A stretch of 64,000 nucleotides of DNA, taken from JAIBJN01 sp963825255 (lineage in GTDB: Bacteria; Actinomycetota; Thermoleophilia; Gaiellales; Gaiellaceae). Location: assembly GCA_963825255.1 (NCBI GenBank), contig CAWGSF010000009.1:310001-374000 (forward strand), in the 5' to 3' direction. This document shows, piece after piece, positions 54,557 to 64,000 of this stretch. How positions within the stretch are numbered: position 1 is the stretch's first letter; each line of letters begins with the position of its first letter. Made by a program: the position numbers and the translations under genes. The notes under the pieces were generated by a model. That model made no database searches. It was not told the origin of the DNA and was given only the letters and a program-made list of their open reading frames with translations.

Positions 54557-55285
54557 GTGCGGCTGGTCGTCTGCCTCCCGACCTACGACGAGCTGGGGAA
54601 CCTCGAGCCGATGGCCCGGGCGCTCGGCACCGTCCTCGCCGAGACGGGGATCGACGGACGCGTCCTCGTCATCGACGACGCCTCGCCGGACGGCACCGGC
54701 GAGCTCGCCGACCGCCTCGACGGCCGAGCTCGGCTTCCTCGACGTCCTCCACCGCGAGCGGCAAGGACGGTCTCGGGCCGGCCTACGTGGCGGGGTTCGA
54801 GCGGGCGCTCGCCGCCGGGGCCGACCTCGTGGCGACGATCGACTGCGACTTCTCCCACGATCCCGCCGACCTGCCGCGCCTCGTGGAGGCGACCTCGCGA
54901 GCCGGCGTCGCGCTCGGCTCGCGCTACGTCCGCGGCGGGGAGGTCGCCGACTGGGGAGCCGTCCGCCGGGCGGTCAGCCGGGGCGGCTCGCTCTACGCCC
55001 GTGCTCTGGCTGGGGATCCCCGTTCGCGACCCGACGTCGGGCTTCAGGGTCTACCGCCGGGAGGCGATCGAAGCGATCGATCCGGCGCGCGTCGTCGCGC
55101 GGGGCTACGCGTTCCAGATCGAGACGGTGTACCGCGCGCTGCGCGCCGGGTTCGCGGTGGAGGAGGTGCCGATCCGCTTCAGCGACCGGGTCGAGGGCGG
55201 CTCGAAGATGGGGCCCGGGATCGTGCTCGAGGCAGCCGTGAGCGTGCCGCGCCTGCGGCTCGACGCGGCGCGGGGGCGTCTGTGA
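54557..55285 (+). CDS. Polyprenyl-phosphate mannosyltransferase-like GT2 glycosyltransferase (frameshifted)
   Basis: About 240 residues. VVCLPTYDELGNLEPMARAL and VLVIDDASPDGTGELAD at the N-terminus, then in shifted frames GPAYVAGFERALAAGADLV and IDCDFSHDP (metal-binding DxD region), and finally VRDPTSGFRVYRREAIE, FQIETVYRALRAGF, EVPIRFSDRVEGGSKM. This is the actinobacterial Dpm1/Ppm1 type that puts mannose on polyprenyl phosphate. Three compensating breaks lie near 54728, 54765 and 55010. No membrane Lnt part is fused. Confidence 0.82.
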   Translation: MRLVVCLPTYDELGNLEPMARALGTVLAETGIDGRVLVIDDASPDGTGELADRLDGRARLPRRPPPRAARTVSGRPTWRGSSGRSPPGPTSWRRSTATSPTIPPTCRASWRRPREPASRSARATSAAGRSPTGEPSAGRSAGAARSTPVLWLGIPVRDPTSGFRVYRREAIEAIDPARVVARGYAFQIETVYRALRAGFAVEEVPIRFSDRVEGGSKMGPGIVLEAAVSVPRLRLDAARGRL

Positions 55286-55292
55286 GCGTGGC

Positions 55293-55298
55293 TATAGT
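55293..55298 (+). promoter_or_regulatory. Leaderless -10 box before thioredoxin
   Basis: TATAGT, the best -10 hexamer in the window, ends 6 nt before the GTG at 55305. Confidence 0.6.
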
Positions 55299-55304
55299 GG
55301 CGCC

Positions 55305-55644
55305 GTGACCGAGCTCGCGCAGGTCGGGGACGCCGACTTCGAGCAGGAGGTGCTCCAGTCGGAGCGCCCCGTCGTCGTCGACTTCTGGGCTCCCTGGTGC
55401 GGCCCCTGCCGGGTCGTCGGCCCGATCCTCGCCGACATGGCGGCGGAGCACGGGGACCGCGTGCGCTTCGTCGCCTTGAACGTCGACGACAACCCGAAGA
55501 CCGCAGATCCGCTACCAGGTGCTCTCGATCCCGACGGTCATCCTCTTCGACGGCGGCGAGGCGAAGGAGATCGTGATGGGGGCCAAGCCCCGGAGCGCCT
55601 ACGAGGGCGCGCTGGAGCCCTGGCTCTCCCCCGCGGCCTCGTAG
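55305..55644 (+). CDS. trxA: Thioredoxin (one frameshift)
   Basis: About 112 residues. DFWAPWCGPCRVVGPIL holds the redox CGPC; after a break near 55503 (one extra A) the frame continues IRYQVLSIPTVILFDGGE with the cis-Pro loop and ends at TAG 55642. Cytoplasmic disulfide reductase. The 3' end runs against thiL. Confidence 0.88.
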
Positions 55645-56521
55645 CCGCGGAGCGCGTCCCAGCCGGACACGTCGAGCGGCTCGTCCTTCGAGGAGGACCT
55701 CGACCCCCGAGCCCTCCTCGCAGGATCCGACGACCGGGAGGCCGAGCGCGTCGGCGTCGTCGGGTGCGACGGCGGCGAGGAGCTCGTAGTCCTCTCCCAT
55801 CGTCCAGAAGGGCAGGTCGCCAACCTCGTCGCTCCGCGGCGCGCGCGGGATCCGCTCGGCCTCGAGCACGATCCGGCAGCCCGAGCGCTCGGCGATGCGG
55901 GCGGCGTCGCCCGCGATCCCGTCCGAGAGATCGACCATCGCGTGCGCCACGCGCGCGAGGCGCCGGCCCTCCTCGAGACGAAGCGGCGGCCTGCGGTGAA
56001 GCTCGACGAGCTCCTCGAACCCCTCGCGGCCTTCCCTCAGCGCATGGAGGCCGGCGGCGGCTCCGCCGAGAGGTCCGGTGACGACGAGCCTGTCCCCGGG
56101 CCGCGCGCCCGCCCGGCCGGGCACCCGCTCGCTCCGGCCGACCGCGGCGACGGAGAGGACGAGGGTCGGCGCCGCCGTCGTGTCGCCGCCGGCGATGGGG
56201 ACGCCCGGCTCGGCAAGGCCCTCGTAGAGCCGGACGACATCGTCGACCTCGGTCGCGGGCGAAAGGGCCAGGCCGACCAGCAAGGCCTCCGGCTCGGCTC
56301 CCATGGCGGCGAGGTCGCTGAGGTTGACCGCCGCGGCCTTGTAGCCGAGATCGCGGAACGATGTCCAGTCGAGCCTGAAATGGACGCCCTCGACGAGCAC
56401 GTCCTGCGTGAGCACGACCCCGCCGCGCGAGGAGCGCGCCCTCGGCGTCCAGGCCACGGGCGAGCCCGCGCCGCTCGAGCTCAGCGAGGAGCCCGAACTC
56501 TCCCGACTGCCCGAGCCTCAA
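55599..56521 (-). CDS. thiL: Thiamine-monophosphate kinase (two or more frameshifts)
   Basis: About 305 residues. GEFGLLAELERRG at the N-terminus, LTQDVLVEGVHFRLD, NLSDLAAMGAEP, IAGGDTTAAP, DLSDGIAGDAARIAERSG and WTMGEDYELL. Makes thiamine diphosphate. Breaks near 56430 and 55695; the C-terminus reads DEPLDVSGWDALRGYE. The start TTG at 56521 overlaps the end of thiD, which itself may end at a TGA in this overlap. Tail overlaps trxA by 46 bp on the opposite strand. Confidence 0.85.
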
Positions 56522-57293
56522 GGTGCAGAACGTCGACGGGCCCCGAGCCGGCGCCGAGACCCGCGAGCCCGTGCCGGACCGCCTCGGAGGCGATCGCAGC
56601 CGCGCCGCGGGCGGCCTCCTCGAGGCTCTCCCCGTGCGCGAGAAGCGCGGCGAGGCTCGCAGAGTGGGTGCAGCCGGCGCCGTGCGTCGCGTCGTCCGCG
56701 TAGCGCTCGACGGGGATGGGGACGTGCTGCTCGCCGTCGAAGAGCCAGTCGACCGGCTCCTCGCCGTGGCCCCCGGTCACGATCACGGCGGGCGCTCCGA
56801 GTCCGTGGATCGCCTCGGCGAGCGCCCGCCGGTCGGCGTCCTCCGCGTACGGAAGGCCGGCGAGCACGCACGCCTCGTGGAGGTTGGGCGTGACCACGGT
56901 CGCGAGCGGAAGAAGATCGGAGACGAGGACGCCGACGGCGTCGTCCTGGAGCAGCGACGCTCCCGAGGCCGCCACCATCACCGGGTCGACGACCAGGGGC
57001 ACGGGCCGCTCCGAGAGGAAGCCGGCGACGGTCTCGATGATGCGGGCGCTGACGAGCATCCCCGTCTTCGCGGCGTCGACGCCGATGTCGTCGAAGACCG
57101 CCTCGAGCTCGGCGCGGACGAACTCGGGCGGCGCCTCGTGGACGGCGGTGACGGCGGTCGTCGACTGCGCCGTGAGCGCCACGACGGCGCTCATGCCGTG
57201 ACAGCCCAGGGCCGCGAACGCCTTCAGGTCGGCCTGGATCCCGGCGGCGCCGCCGGAGTCCGAGGTGGCGATGGTCAGGCAGCGGGGAACCAC
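56481..57293 (-). CDS. thiD: Hydroxymethylpyrimidine (phosphate) kinase
   Basis: About 270 residues, ribokinase fold. ATSDSGGAAGIQADLKAF, CHGMSAVVALTAQST, DAAKTGML, VVDPVMVAASGASLL, and HGAGCTHSASLAALLA with the catalytic residues. Pyrimidine branch of thiamine synthesis. The frame runs past VDVLHLEA to 56481, overlapping thiL by 41 bp; a lost base could place the stop at about 56519. No TPP riboswitch is visible upstream. Confidence 0.88.
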   Translation of the reverse strand: MVPRCLTIATSDSGGAAGIQADLKAFAALGCHGMSAVVALTAQSTTAVTAVHEAPPEFVRAELEAVFDDIGVDAAKTGMLVSARIIETVAGFLSERPVPLVVDPVMVAASGASLLQDDAVGVLVSDLLPLATVVTPNLHEACVLAGLPYAEDADRRALAEAIHGLGAPAVIVTGGHGEEPVDWLFDGEQHVPIPVERYADDATHGAGCTHSASLAALLAHGESLEEAARGAAAIASEAVRHGLAGLGAGSGPVDVLHLEARAVGRVRAPR

Positions 57294-57306
57294 GGGGAGC
57301 CAACGC

Positions 57307-57312
57307 TAGCAT
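57307..57312 (+). promoter_or_regulatory. Leaderless -10 box before the helicase gene
   Basis: TAGCAT ends 7 nt before the GTG at 57320. Confidence 0.5.
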
Positions 57313-57319
57313 CGGGCAC

Positions 57320-59560
57320 GTGACCGCCGTCACCTGGGAAGGGCTCCTCGCGGGCGAGGAGCTCGCGCACGTCGAGGAGGTGCCGGGAACCGAGGCGCAG
57401 ACGGTCTCCCTCCCCTCGCTCCACCCGCGCCTCGAGGCCGCGCTCACGGCGCGCGGCGTCGAGAGCCTCTACACGCACCAGGCGGACTCCCTGGCCGCCG
57501 CCCGCCGGGGCGAGCACCTCGTCGTCGCCACCGGCACGGCGAGCGGGAAGACGCTCGCCTTCAACCTCCCCGTGCTGGACGCCATCGCCGCCGACCCGAA
57601 GGTGCGGGCGCTCTACCTCTACCCGACGAAGGCGCTGGCGCAGGACCAGGCCCGCGCGCTCGGCGAGCTGCGGCTGCCGCGTCTGCGCGCGGCGATCTAC
57701 GACGGCGACACGGAGCCCGAGCGCCGCCGGGACATCCGAAGGTGGGCGAACCTCATCCTCACGAACCCCGACATGCTCCACGTCGGCGTCCTCCCCCACC
57801 ACGACCGCTGGGCCGACGTGCTCGCGAACCTCCGCTTCGTGGTGGTCGACGAGGCGCACGTCTACCGGGGCGTGTTCGGCTCGCACGTGGGGAACGTCCT
57901 GCGGCGGCTGCGCCGGGCGGCCGCGATCTACGGAGCCGAGCCGCAGTTCCTCCTCGCCTCCGCGACGATCGCCAACCCGGGCGAGCTCGCGCATTCCCTC
58001 CTCGGGCTGGACGCGACCGTCGTGACGGTGGACGGGGCGCCGCGGGCGGCGAGGACGATCGCCTTCTGGAACCCGCCGGTGCTCGACGAGCCGCTCCAGC
58101 TCCGGGCGAGCGCGCTGGGGGAAGGGTCGCGGCTCCTGGCCGAGCTCGTCTCGAGGAACCTCCGCACGATCTGCTTCGCGAAGAGCCGCAAGGCCGCCGA
58201 GCTCATCCACCGGTTCGCGTCCGACCGGCTCGACGGGGAGACCGCGGCGCGGCTCTCGCCGTACCGCGCCGGCTACACCCCGGCACAGCGACGTGACATC
58301 GAGCGGCGCCTCGTCGACGGCGAGCTCCTCGGCGTGACCGCGACGGACGCGCTCGAGCTCGGGATCGACATCGGGCTCCTCGACTGCGCGATCTCGGTCG
58401 GCTTTCCGGGGACGGTCGCGAGCCTGCGCCAGCAGTGGGGCCGCGCCGGGCGACGCTCACACGGCCTCGCCGTCCTCGTCGCCAGCGAGGACGCGCTCGA
58501 CCAGTTCTTCATGCGCGAGCCCGAGGCGCTCCTCGGCCGGAGGGTCGAGGCGGCCATCCTCGACCACGCCAACCCGCGAATCCTCGACGGCCACGTGCTC
58601 GCGGCCGCCTTCGAGGCCCCGATCGACGAGCGCGACCGCGAGACACTCGGCGACGCGGCGCTCGCCCGCGCCGAGGCCCTCGTCGAGGGCGGAGAGCTCA
58701 AGAGCACGAGGGCGGGCATCGTCTGGGCAGGCCGGGACTATCCGGCGGCCAGGGTCGGCCTGCGCTCGGCGAGCCCGGAGTCCGTCGCCGTCGTCGACGC
58801 GGCGAGCGGCTCGATTCTCGGCGTGGTCGAGCGCGAGCGCGCTCCCTCGACGGTCCACGAGGGCGCCGTCTATCTCCACCTCGGCGAGTCGTTCCGGGTC
58901 CTGGCGCTCGACCTCCCGGCGCGGACCGCGCTCGTCGAGCCGTTCGCCGGCGACTACTACACGCAGGCGAAGAAGGAGACGACCACGGCGATCGAGGAGG
59001 ATGACCTCGCGGGGCGCCGGCTGGGCATGGACGTCTTCTTCGGACGGGTCAGCGTGACCGAGCAGGTCGTCGCCTACCAGAAGCGGTCGATCCGCGACCA
59101 GGCCGCCCTCGACCTCGTCGCCCTCGAGCTGCCCCCGTCGACCTTCGAGACCGAGGCGGTCTGGTACCTGCCCGATCCCGAGCAGCTGGAGGGCCTCGAG
59201 CCCCTGCCGCGGCTCCTCGGATCCCTGCACGCCGCCGAGCACGCGATGATCGCCGTGCTCCCCCTCTGGGCCATGTGCGACCGCTGGGACATCGGCGGCC
59301 TGTCCACCAACCTCCACTTCCAGACGGGGCGGCCGACCGTCTTCGTCTACGACGGGCACGCCGGCGGGGTCGGCATCGCGCGGCGCGGCTTCGACGAGCT
59401 CGAGGGCTGGGTCGGCGACACGGAGGCGCTGCTGGCGGGGTGCCCGTGCGCCGAGGGGTGCCCCTCGTGCGTGCAGTCGCCGAAGTGCGGGAACCTCAAC
59501 GAGTTCCTCGACAAGGACGGCGCGCTCACCCTGCTCCGGCGGATGCTCGCCGCCGGCTGA
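57320..59560 (+). CDS. MrfA/YprA-like DEAD/DEAH-box helicase with Cys-cluster C-terminal domain
   Basis: 746 residues, intact. Q-motif-like YTHQADSLAAARRG, Walker A ATGTASGKT, DEAH box VVVDEAHVYRG, SAT motif, helicase C domain with TDALELGIDIG and QQWGRAGRRS, and a DUF1998-type C-terminus with four Cys in CPCAEGCPSCVQSPKCG. MrfA-like helicases unwind DNA 3'-5' in repair of crosslinks or mitomycin damage. One of the few long genes in this part of the window with no break. Confidence 0.92.
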   Translation: MTAVTWEGLLAGEELAHVEEVPGTEAQTVSLPSLHPRLEAALTARGVESLYTHQADSLAAARRGEHLVVATGTASGKTLAFNLPVLDAIAADPKVRALYLYPTKALAQDQARALGELRLPRLRAAIYDGDTEPERRRDIRRWANLILTNPDMLHVGVLPHHDRWADVLANLRFVVVDEAHVYRGVFGSHVGNVLRRLRRAAAIYGAEPQFLLASATIANPGELAHSLLGLDATVVTVDGAPRAARTIAFWNPPVLDEPLQLRASALGEGSRLLAELVSRNLRTICFAKSRKAAELIHRFASDRLDGETAARLSPYRAGYTPAQRRDIERRLVDGELLGVTATDALELGIDIGLLDCAISVGFPGTVASLRQQWGRAGRRSHGLAVLVASEDALDQFFMREPEALLGRRVEAAILDHANPRILDGHVLAAAFEAPIDERDRETLGDAALARAEALVEGGELKSTRAGIVWAGRDYPAARVGLRSASPESVAVVDAASGSILGVVERERAPSTVHEGAVYLHLGESFRVLALDLPARTALVEPFAGDYYTQAKKETTTAIEEDDLAGRRLGMDVFFGRVSVTEQVVAYQKRSIRDQAALDLVALELPPSTFETEAVWYLPDPEQLEGLEPLPRLLGSLHAAEHAMIAVLPLWAMCDRWDIGGLSTNLHFQTGRPTVFVYDGHAGGVGIARRGFDELEGWVGDTEALLAGCPCAEGCPSCVQSPKCGNLNEFLDKDGALTLLRRMLAAG

Positions 59561-59562
59561 AC

Positions 59563-62253
59563 TCAGCGCAGCCGGACCGCGATGCTGCGGACCACGTCCC
59601 GGCCGCGGTCGACACGCGCGCGGTCACGGCCGTCGCCGCCCGTCGACGCGGTCGCGCAGGCCGTCCCTCGCGAAGATGATGTCGGGGTCGTTCTCGCCCA
59701 GGAGGACGTCCTTGCCGCCGCCGCCGGTGATCCTGTCGGCCCCGTCGCCGCCGCTCAGTCGGTTCACCTGGCCGTCGCCGACGATCTTGTCGTCGAAGCT
59801 CGACCCGCGCACGTCCTCGATCGCGGTCAGCGTGTCGGCGCCGTCGCCGGTCGCCTCGCCGGCCGCCAGGTTGACGACCACCCCGACGTCGTGGTTCGGG
59901 GAGAAGAAGCTCGCGTAGTCGACCGTGTCGGTGCCGGCGCCGCCGTCGAGCGACGTCCGCGCCCGCGAAGCCCCGCAGCCGGTCGTTGCCGCCCGCCGCC
60001 CGTGAGGACGTTGACGTTGCCGTCGCCCGTGAGCACGTCGTTGCCGGCGCCGCCGACGATGTTCTCGACGGCCACGAGCAGGTCGCTCGCGCCCGAGCTC
60101 GTCGCGCTGCCGGCGGTGAGGTTGACGACGACGCCCGGTGGCCGCGCGGAGTAGTCGGCAGTGTCGAGTCCGGCGCCGCCGTCGAGGACGTCGTCTCCCG
60201 CGGTCGCCCGCAGGACGTCGTTGCCGGCGCCCCCCGTCAGCGTGTTGGACGCAGCGGTTCCGGCGAGATCGTCGCGACCGGCGCCGCCGGTCACGTTCTC
60301 GAGCGCCGTGAGCGTGTCGATCCCGGCACCGCCCGTGTCCTGCGCCGTGGCCAGGGCGAGGTCGACCGTCACCTTGAGCGCGGCGGAGGAGTAGTCGGCA
60401 GTGTCGGTCCCCGGCGCCGCCGTCGAGCGAGTCGTCGCCCGCCGCGCCGGCGAGACCGTCGTCGCCCGCGCCGCCGGAGAGCGCGTTCGCGCCCACCGTG
60501 CCGGTGAGGGCGTCGGCGAAGGGCGACCCGACGATGTTCTCCGCCGTGAGCACCGTGTCGGTGCCGGCGCCGCCCGTGTTCTGGGCTGCGAACGAGGCGA
60601 GGTTGATCGTGATGCCGCCGTCTGCCGCCGAGTAGTCGAGGGTGTCGGTGCCGGTGCCCCCGTCGAGCGTGTCGTTGCCGCGGAGGCCCGCGAGCAGGTC
60701 GTCGCCGCCGTTCCCGGTCAGGACGTTGGCGCCGGCCTCGCCGGTGAGCGAGTCGCTCCCCTCGCCGCCGGTGACGTTCTCGAGGCGCAGGAGGGAATCG
60801 GTGCCGCCCGCGGCCGTCCCGACGCCTGCCGCCGGTCCCGCGGCGGGGCCGAGGACGACCGTCACTCCGGCCGTGTCGGCGGAGTAGTCGATCGTGTCGG
60901 TGCCGGCGTCGCCGTCGAGGGTGTCGTCTCCGTCGTCGGCGAGGAGGACGTCGTTGCCCGCGCCGCCCGCGACGGTGTTCGCACCCGCGTCGCCGCCGAG
61001 CGTGTCGGCGCCGCTGCCACCGATAAGGTTCTCGAAGCCGGAGACCGTGTCCGTTCCCGCGCCACCCGTCGACCTGGGCCGCCGTGTCGGCGAGCGTCAG
61101 CGTGACGGCGCCGGTGACGCCCGCGTAGTCGAGCGTGTCGGTGTCCGCTCCCGTCCCGCCGACGAGGGTGTCGTTGCCGGCGCCTTCGAGGATGAGGTCG
61201 TCGTCGTCGTCCCCGAAGACCGAGTCGTTGCCGGCGCCGCCGGTGAGACGGTCCGCGCCGGGGCCGCCGTTCAGGGTGTCGTTGCCGGCGCCACCGTCGA
61301 AGACGTCGTCTCCGGGCCCACCCGTGAGGTCGTTGGCGCTGCCGCTTCCGACCATCGTGTTGTCGCCGCCGCCGCCGACCGCGTTCTCCACGTCCGCACC
61401 GACGCTGTCGGCCTCGCCCGGCTCACCGTCGTCGGCGACGCCGTCCATCGTCACGACGACGCCGGCGGGACGTCCGCCGTACGTGACGAGGTCGTTGCCG
61501 CCGCTACCGGCGATGGTGTCGGGCCCGTTGGGCGCCGTTCCTTCGTCGACGACATCGTTCCCGAGACCGCCGGTCAGCGTGTCGGATCCGTCCCCGCCGG
61601 CCAGCGTGTCGTCGCCCGTTCCCCCGGTGACGGCGTCGTCCGCGGAGCCGCCCGAGAGGACGTCGTCGTCCGCGTCGCCGTTGACGGTCAGGTCGACCGT
61701 GGTCGCGGCGCCCGTGCTCGCGTCGCCGGCGCCGGAGACGGCATCGTCCCCGTCGCTCGCGTTCACGGTCGCCAGCTCGACGCCGGTCAGGGTGACGTCG
61801 GCGTCGTTGTCGCCGTTCAGGTTCGCCCCGGCTACGCCGAAGACGATCGAGTCGGCACCCGTGCTGCCCGTCACGATGACGCGGTCCTGGACACCCGTCG
61901 AGAGGTCGACCACGAACTCGATCTCCGACGTGCCCGAGCCCTCGACGGCGACGCCGGGCCCGAAGGGACCGCCGCTCAGGTCGATGGTGATCGATCTCGG
62001 CGCCGGTCGTCCCGTTGACGACGATGGTGTCGGTGTTCGTCACCGTCGCCGCGCCGCACGCGGTGACGCCGACCATCACTCTGACCGGCGTTCGCCCCGG
62101 TGCCCACGCGATCGAGCCCGAGTCTCCCGCGGCGGTCATGCTCACGGTCGCCGTCCCGGCGCCGAACGCGCAGCTGACGGCGGCATGCGCGGGCGCGGCC
62201 GCGCCGAGCGCGGCGATGACCAGCACGAGAGCGATGCGGAGCGAGCGGCCCAT
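59563..62253 (-). CDS. Secreted RTX-like calcium-binding repeat protein (many frameshifts)
   Basis: About 890 residues. Signal peptide MGRSLRIALVLVIAALGAAA, a 100-residue beta domain, then dozens of nonapeptide repeats of the GGxGxDxLxG kind (GGTGDDTLAGGDGSDTLTGG, GGAGNDTLNGGPGADRLTGG) that bind Ca2+ as a beta-roll. The C-terminal DRVDGG...DRARVDRGRDVV motif follows a break near 59630 and ends at TGA 59563. Several breaks within the repeats. Repetitive sequence may also be misassembled. Function: surface or secreted, type unknown. Confidence 0.78.
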
Positions 62254-62480
62254 GTAACCGCAGAAGGTTTCGGCAGGATGGGGCGGTTCCCTTTAGGGAC
62301 CAGGCCGGCCGCGCGCCGCGGCCGCGGGACGAGCCCGCCGCCGCAGTTCGGGCAGATCGAGCCCATCGCCGCGGTGCATGCGGGGCAGAACGTGCACTCG
62401 AAGCTGCAGATTCGCGCGTCCACTTCGACGCGAAGCGCGGCGCCGCAGCGCTCGCACGACGCTCTCATCTCCAGGGCCAC
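62142..62480 (-). CDS. DUF1272 zinc-ribbon protein (3' end uncertain)
   Basis: Starts at GTG 62480: ALEMRASCERCGAALRVE, ICSFECTFCPACTAAMGS, ICPNCGGGLVPRPRR. Seven Cys of the DUF1272 pattern, which should bind zinc. DUF1272 proteins end soon after the last CPNCGG, so the real stop is likely near 62293 in another frame; as given the frame runs on to 62142 inside the RTX gene. Divergent from the NDH-2-like gene. Confidence 0.72.
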   Translation of the reverse strand: MALEMRASCERCGAALRVEVDARICSFECTFCPACTAAMGSICPNCGGGLVPRPRRAAGLVPKGNRPILPKPSAVTWAARSASLSCWSSPRSARPRPRMPPSAARSAPGRRP

Positions 62481-62504
62481 GGGCTCCTCCGCACGAACCG
62501 ATGA

Positions 62505-62510
62505 TATGAC
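62505..62510 (+). promoter_or_regulatory. Leaderless -10 box before the NDH-2-like gene
   Basis: TATGAC ends 7 nt before ATG 62518, which favours 62518 over the in-frame ATG at 62506. Confidence 0.45.
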
Positions 62511-62517
62511 TGGCGGC

Positions 62518-63808
62518 ATGACGACCCCGACCCGCGCCGCGCGTGGCGGAACGCTCATCGTCGGGGGCGGCTTCGCCGGCGGCTACGTCGGGCGGCTGCT
62601 CGGGCGGGCGGGCGCGACGATCGTCAGCCCCGAGAACTTCATGCTCTACACGCCGATGTTGCCCGAGGCCGCCTCGGGGACGCTCGAGCCGCGCCACGTC
62701 GTCGTCCCCCTGCGGATGATGTGCCCGCACGCGGAGCTGCTCCTCGGCCGCGCGACGACGGTCGACGAGGACGCTCGGCGGGTGCACGTCGTCACGGACA
62801 CCGGGGAGGAGGACGTCGAGTACGACGACCTCGTGGTCGCGCTCGGGGCGGTGCCGCGGGCGCTTCCGATCCCCGGCCTGTCCGAGCACGCGCTCGGGTT
62901 CAAGAGCCTCGCGGACGCCATCCACCTGCGCAACCACGTCCTCCGCAGGCTCGAGGCCGCCGCGGCCGCGACCGACCCGCGCGAGGCCGAGCGCCAGCTC
63001 GCGTTCGTCTTCATCGGCGCGGGGTACGCGGGTGTCGAAGCGCTCGCCGAGCTGTCCGACCTCGTTCGCGACGCCCTGCGCTACTACCCGACCGTGCGCG
63101 ACACGCCGCAGCGCTGGGTGCTCGTGGACGCGGCGCCGAAGATCCTCCCGGAGATCCCCACGCGCCTGGGCGAGTACGCAGCCGACCGCCTCGTCGAGCG
63201 CGGCGTCGACATCCGCGTGTCGACGACGCTCACGACGGCGGAGGACGGCGCGGCGACCCTCTCCGACGGGACGCGGATCGAGACCCGCACGCTCGTCTGG
63301 ACGGCGGGTGTCAAGGCGCACCCGCTGCTGAGCGCGGTTCGGGCTTCCCCTCGACGACCGCGGGCGGATCGTCGTCGGGCCGACCCTCCGGGTCGAGGGC
63401 CGCGACAACGTCTGGTCTCTCGGCGACTGCGCCCGGGTCCCGAACGAGGCCACCCCGGAGCATCCCGATCCGCCCACCTGCCAGCACGCGCTCCGCCAGG
63501 CGCGGCGGCTCGTCCGGAACCTGCGCGGCGACCAGCAACCGTACCGCTACCGCATGCTCGGCCAGGTGGCGACCCTCGGGCGCTACAAGGGGATCGCCGA
63601 CGTCCTCGGCCTCCGCCTGCGCGGCTTCCCCGGCTGGTTCGTCAGCCGCACGTACCACCTGCACCAGCTGCCGCTCCTCTCGCGCAAGACGCGCGTCACG
63701 GTCGACTGGACGGTCGCCCTCTTCTTCCGCCGCGACATCGCCGAGCTCTCCATGCTCGGCCGGCCGCGGCCCTTCGCGAGCGAGATCGAGGGCGACGACC
63801 AGCCGTAA
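62518..63808 (+). CDS. Type II NADH dehydrogenase-like FAD oxidoreductase (one frameshift)
   Basis: About 430 residues. GGTLIVGGGFAGGYVGRL binds FAD; LYTPMLPEAASGTLEPRHVV, YDDLVVALGAVPR, and FVFIGAGYAGVEALAELSD is the NADH Rossmann motif; WSLGDCARVPN is the second FAD motif. C-terminal membrane-contacting helix GFPGWFVSRTYHLHQLP. Single-subunit respiratory quinone reduction by family. The frame breaks near 63333 (RFGLPLDDRGRIVVG restores it) and ends at TAA 63806. Confidence 0.87.
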
Positions 63809-63841
63809 GCACCGGCGCAGTTCGAGCCGATACCTACAGGC

Positions 63842-64000
63842 ATGCCCACGACCATGTGGATGCGAACTGCCGCCGCGTCGGCGCTCTGCGCCGTCGGGGT
63901 GATCGTGCCCGCCGCGACGCTCCTCGCGTCGGCCAGCGAGCAGGTGCACGTCTCCGGCGCCGTCCACATCTGGGGCGTCGGGCTCGGCGCGGTGATCGCC
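63842..64000 (+). CDS. N-terminus of a membrane protein, cut by window end
   Basis: The first 53 residues are visible from ATG 63842 (MPTTMWMRTAAASALCAVGV then IVPAATLLASAS): one membrane helix, a short loop and the start of another. TACCTA ends 5 nt before the ATG. Too short to classify. Confidence 0.55.
   Translation, partial: MPTTMWMRTAAASALCAVGVIVPAATLLASASEQVHVSGAVHIWGVGLGAVIA

Noticed and set aside
57294..57319. TPP riboswitch ahead of thiD-thiL
   Set aside because: The gap to the divergent helicase gene is only 26 bp and no CUGAGA-type core is present.
59563..62253. Regular repeats suggestive of a CRISPR array or satellite
   Set aside because: The periodicity is about 27 bp and codes for GGxGxDxLxG nonapeptides; there are no unique spacers of constant length.

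Overview
The window is one continuous piece of very GC-rich chromosome from an actinobacterium. The organism is inferred from several signs together: CtpE-like P-type ATPase, DevS/DosS-type sensor kinase, N-terminal-GNAT acyl-CoA-synthetase acetyltransferase, GTG starts, GTGA/ATGA overlaps and many leaderless promoters (NAnnnT about 6-7 nt before the start codon). A soil lineage such as Thermoleophilia/Gaiellales fits, but no rRNA or marker gene here proves it. About 20 of roughly 60 genes are broken by one or more single-base frameshifts, including housekeeping genes (lon, rmlB, thiL, polX). I read these as sequence or assembly errors and give such genes as one span.

Layout. 1-4.0 kb: end of an SDR gene, an ECF sigma/anti-sigma pair, a PQQ-type sugar dehydrogenase lipoprotein and a LysR regulator. 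4.1-12.6 kb: FtsX-type permease with a tandem-ATPase partner, then a membrane operon (holin-like, DUF4389-like, GGDEF) and a formate/nitrite channel. 12.5-29.2 kb: a stress or dormancy island. It holds an hsp20-usp-ABC-ABC-usp-ctpE operon, a divergent pat-flippase pair, a zinc-type P-ATPase, two paralogous small proteins, a flavoprotein quinone reductase, a DevS-like kinase with its NarL-type regulator, a further usp and a GerW-like gene. Four copies of a 15-bp palindrome (TGCGGSTTTNCCGCR) sit in the promoter regions of this island. At five promoters a NAnnnT hexamer begins exactly 53 nt from the palindrome centre, so this looks like a new regulon.

29.2-30.6 kb: two tRNA-Lys(CTT) genes about 0.93 kb apart with repeats and a possible transposase remnant. 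30.6-39.2 kb: surface polysaccharide genes, namely UDP-GlcNAc 2-epimerase, nucleotide-sugar dehydrogenase, a fused sugar 3-dehydrogenase/N-acyltransferase, then rmlA-rmlC-rmlD-rmlB and a SpoIID-like protein on the other strand. 39.2-45.5 kb: macro-domain protein, MMPL transporter with a palindromic operator, and a second hsp20 coupled to lon.

45.5-50.8 kb: a protein of a type I associate with contractile-injection loci, a beta-helix protein, small membrane and lipoproteins, an M23 peptidase and two half-size TauE/SafE genes. 50.8-64 kb: trehalose-phosphatase, PLP decarboxylase, PolX, a dolichol-phosphate-mannose-synthase-like glycosyltransferase, thioredoxin, thiL/thiD, a MrfA-like helicase, an RTX-like calcium-binding protein, DUF1272, an NDH-2-like dehydrogenase and the start of one more membrane protein. 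The unifying themes are stress and dormancy physiology, envelope polysaccharide, and proteostasis.
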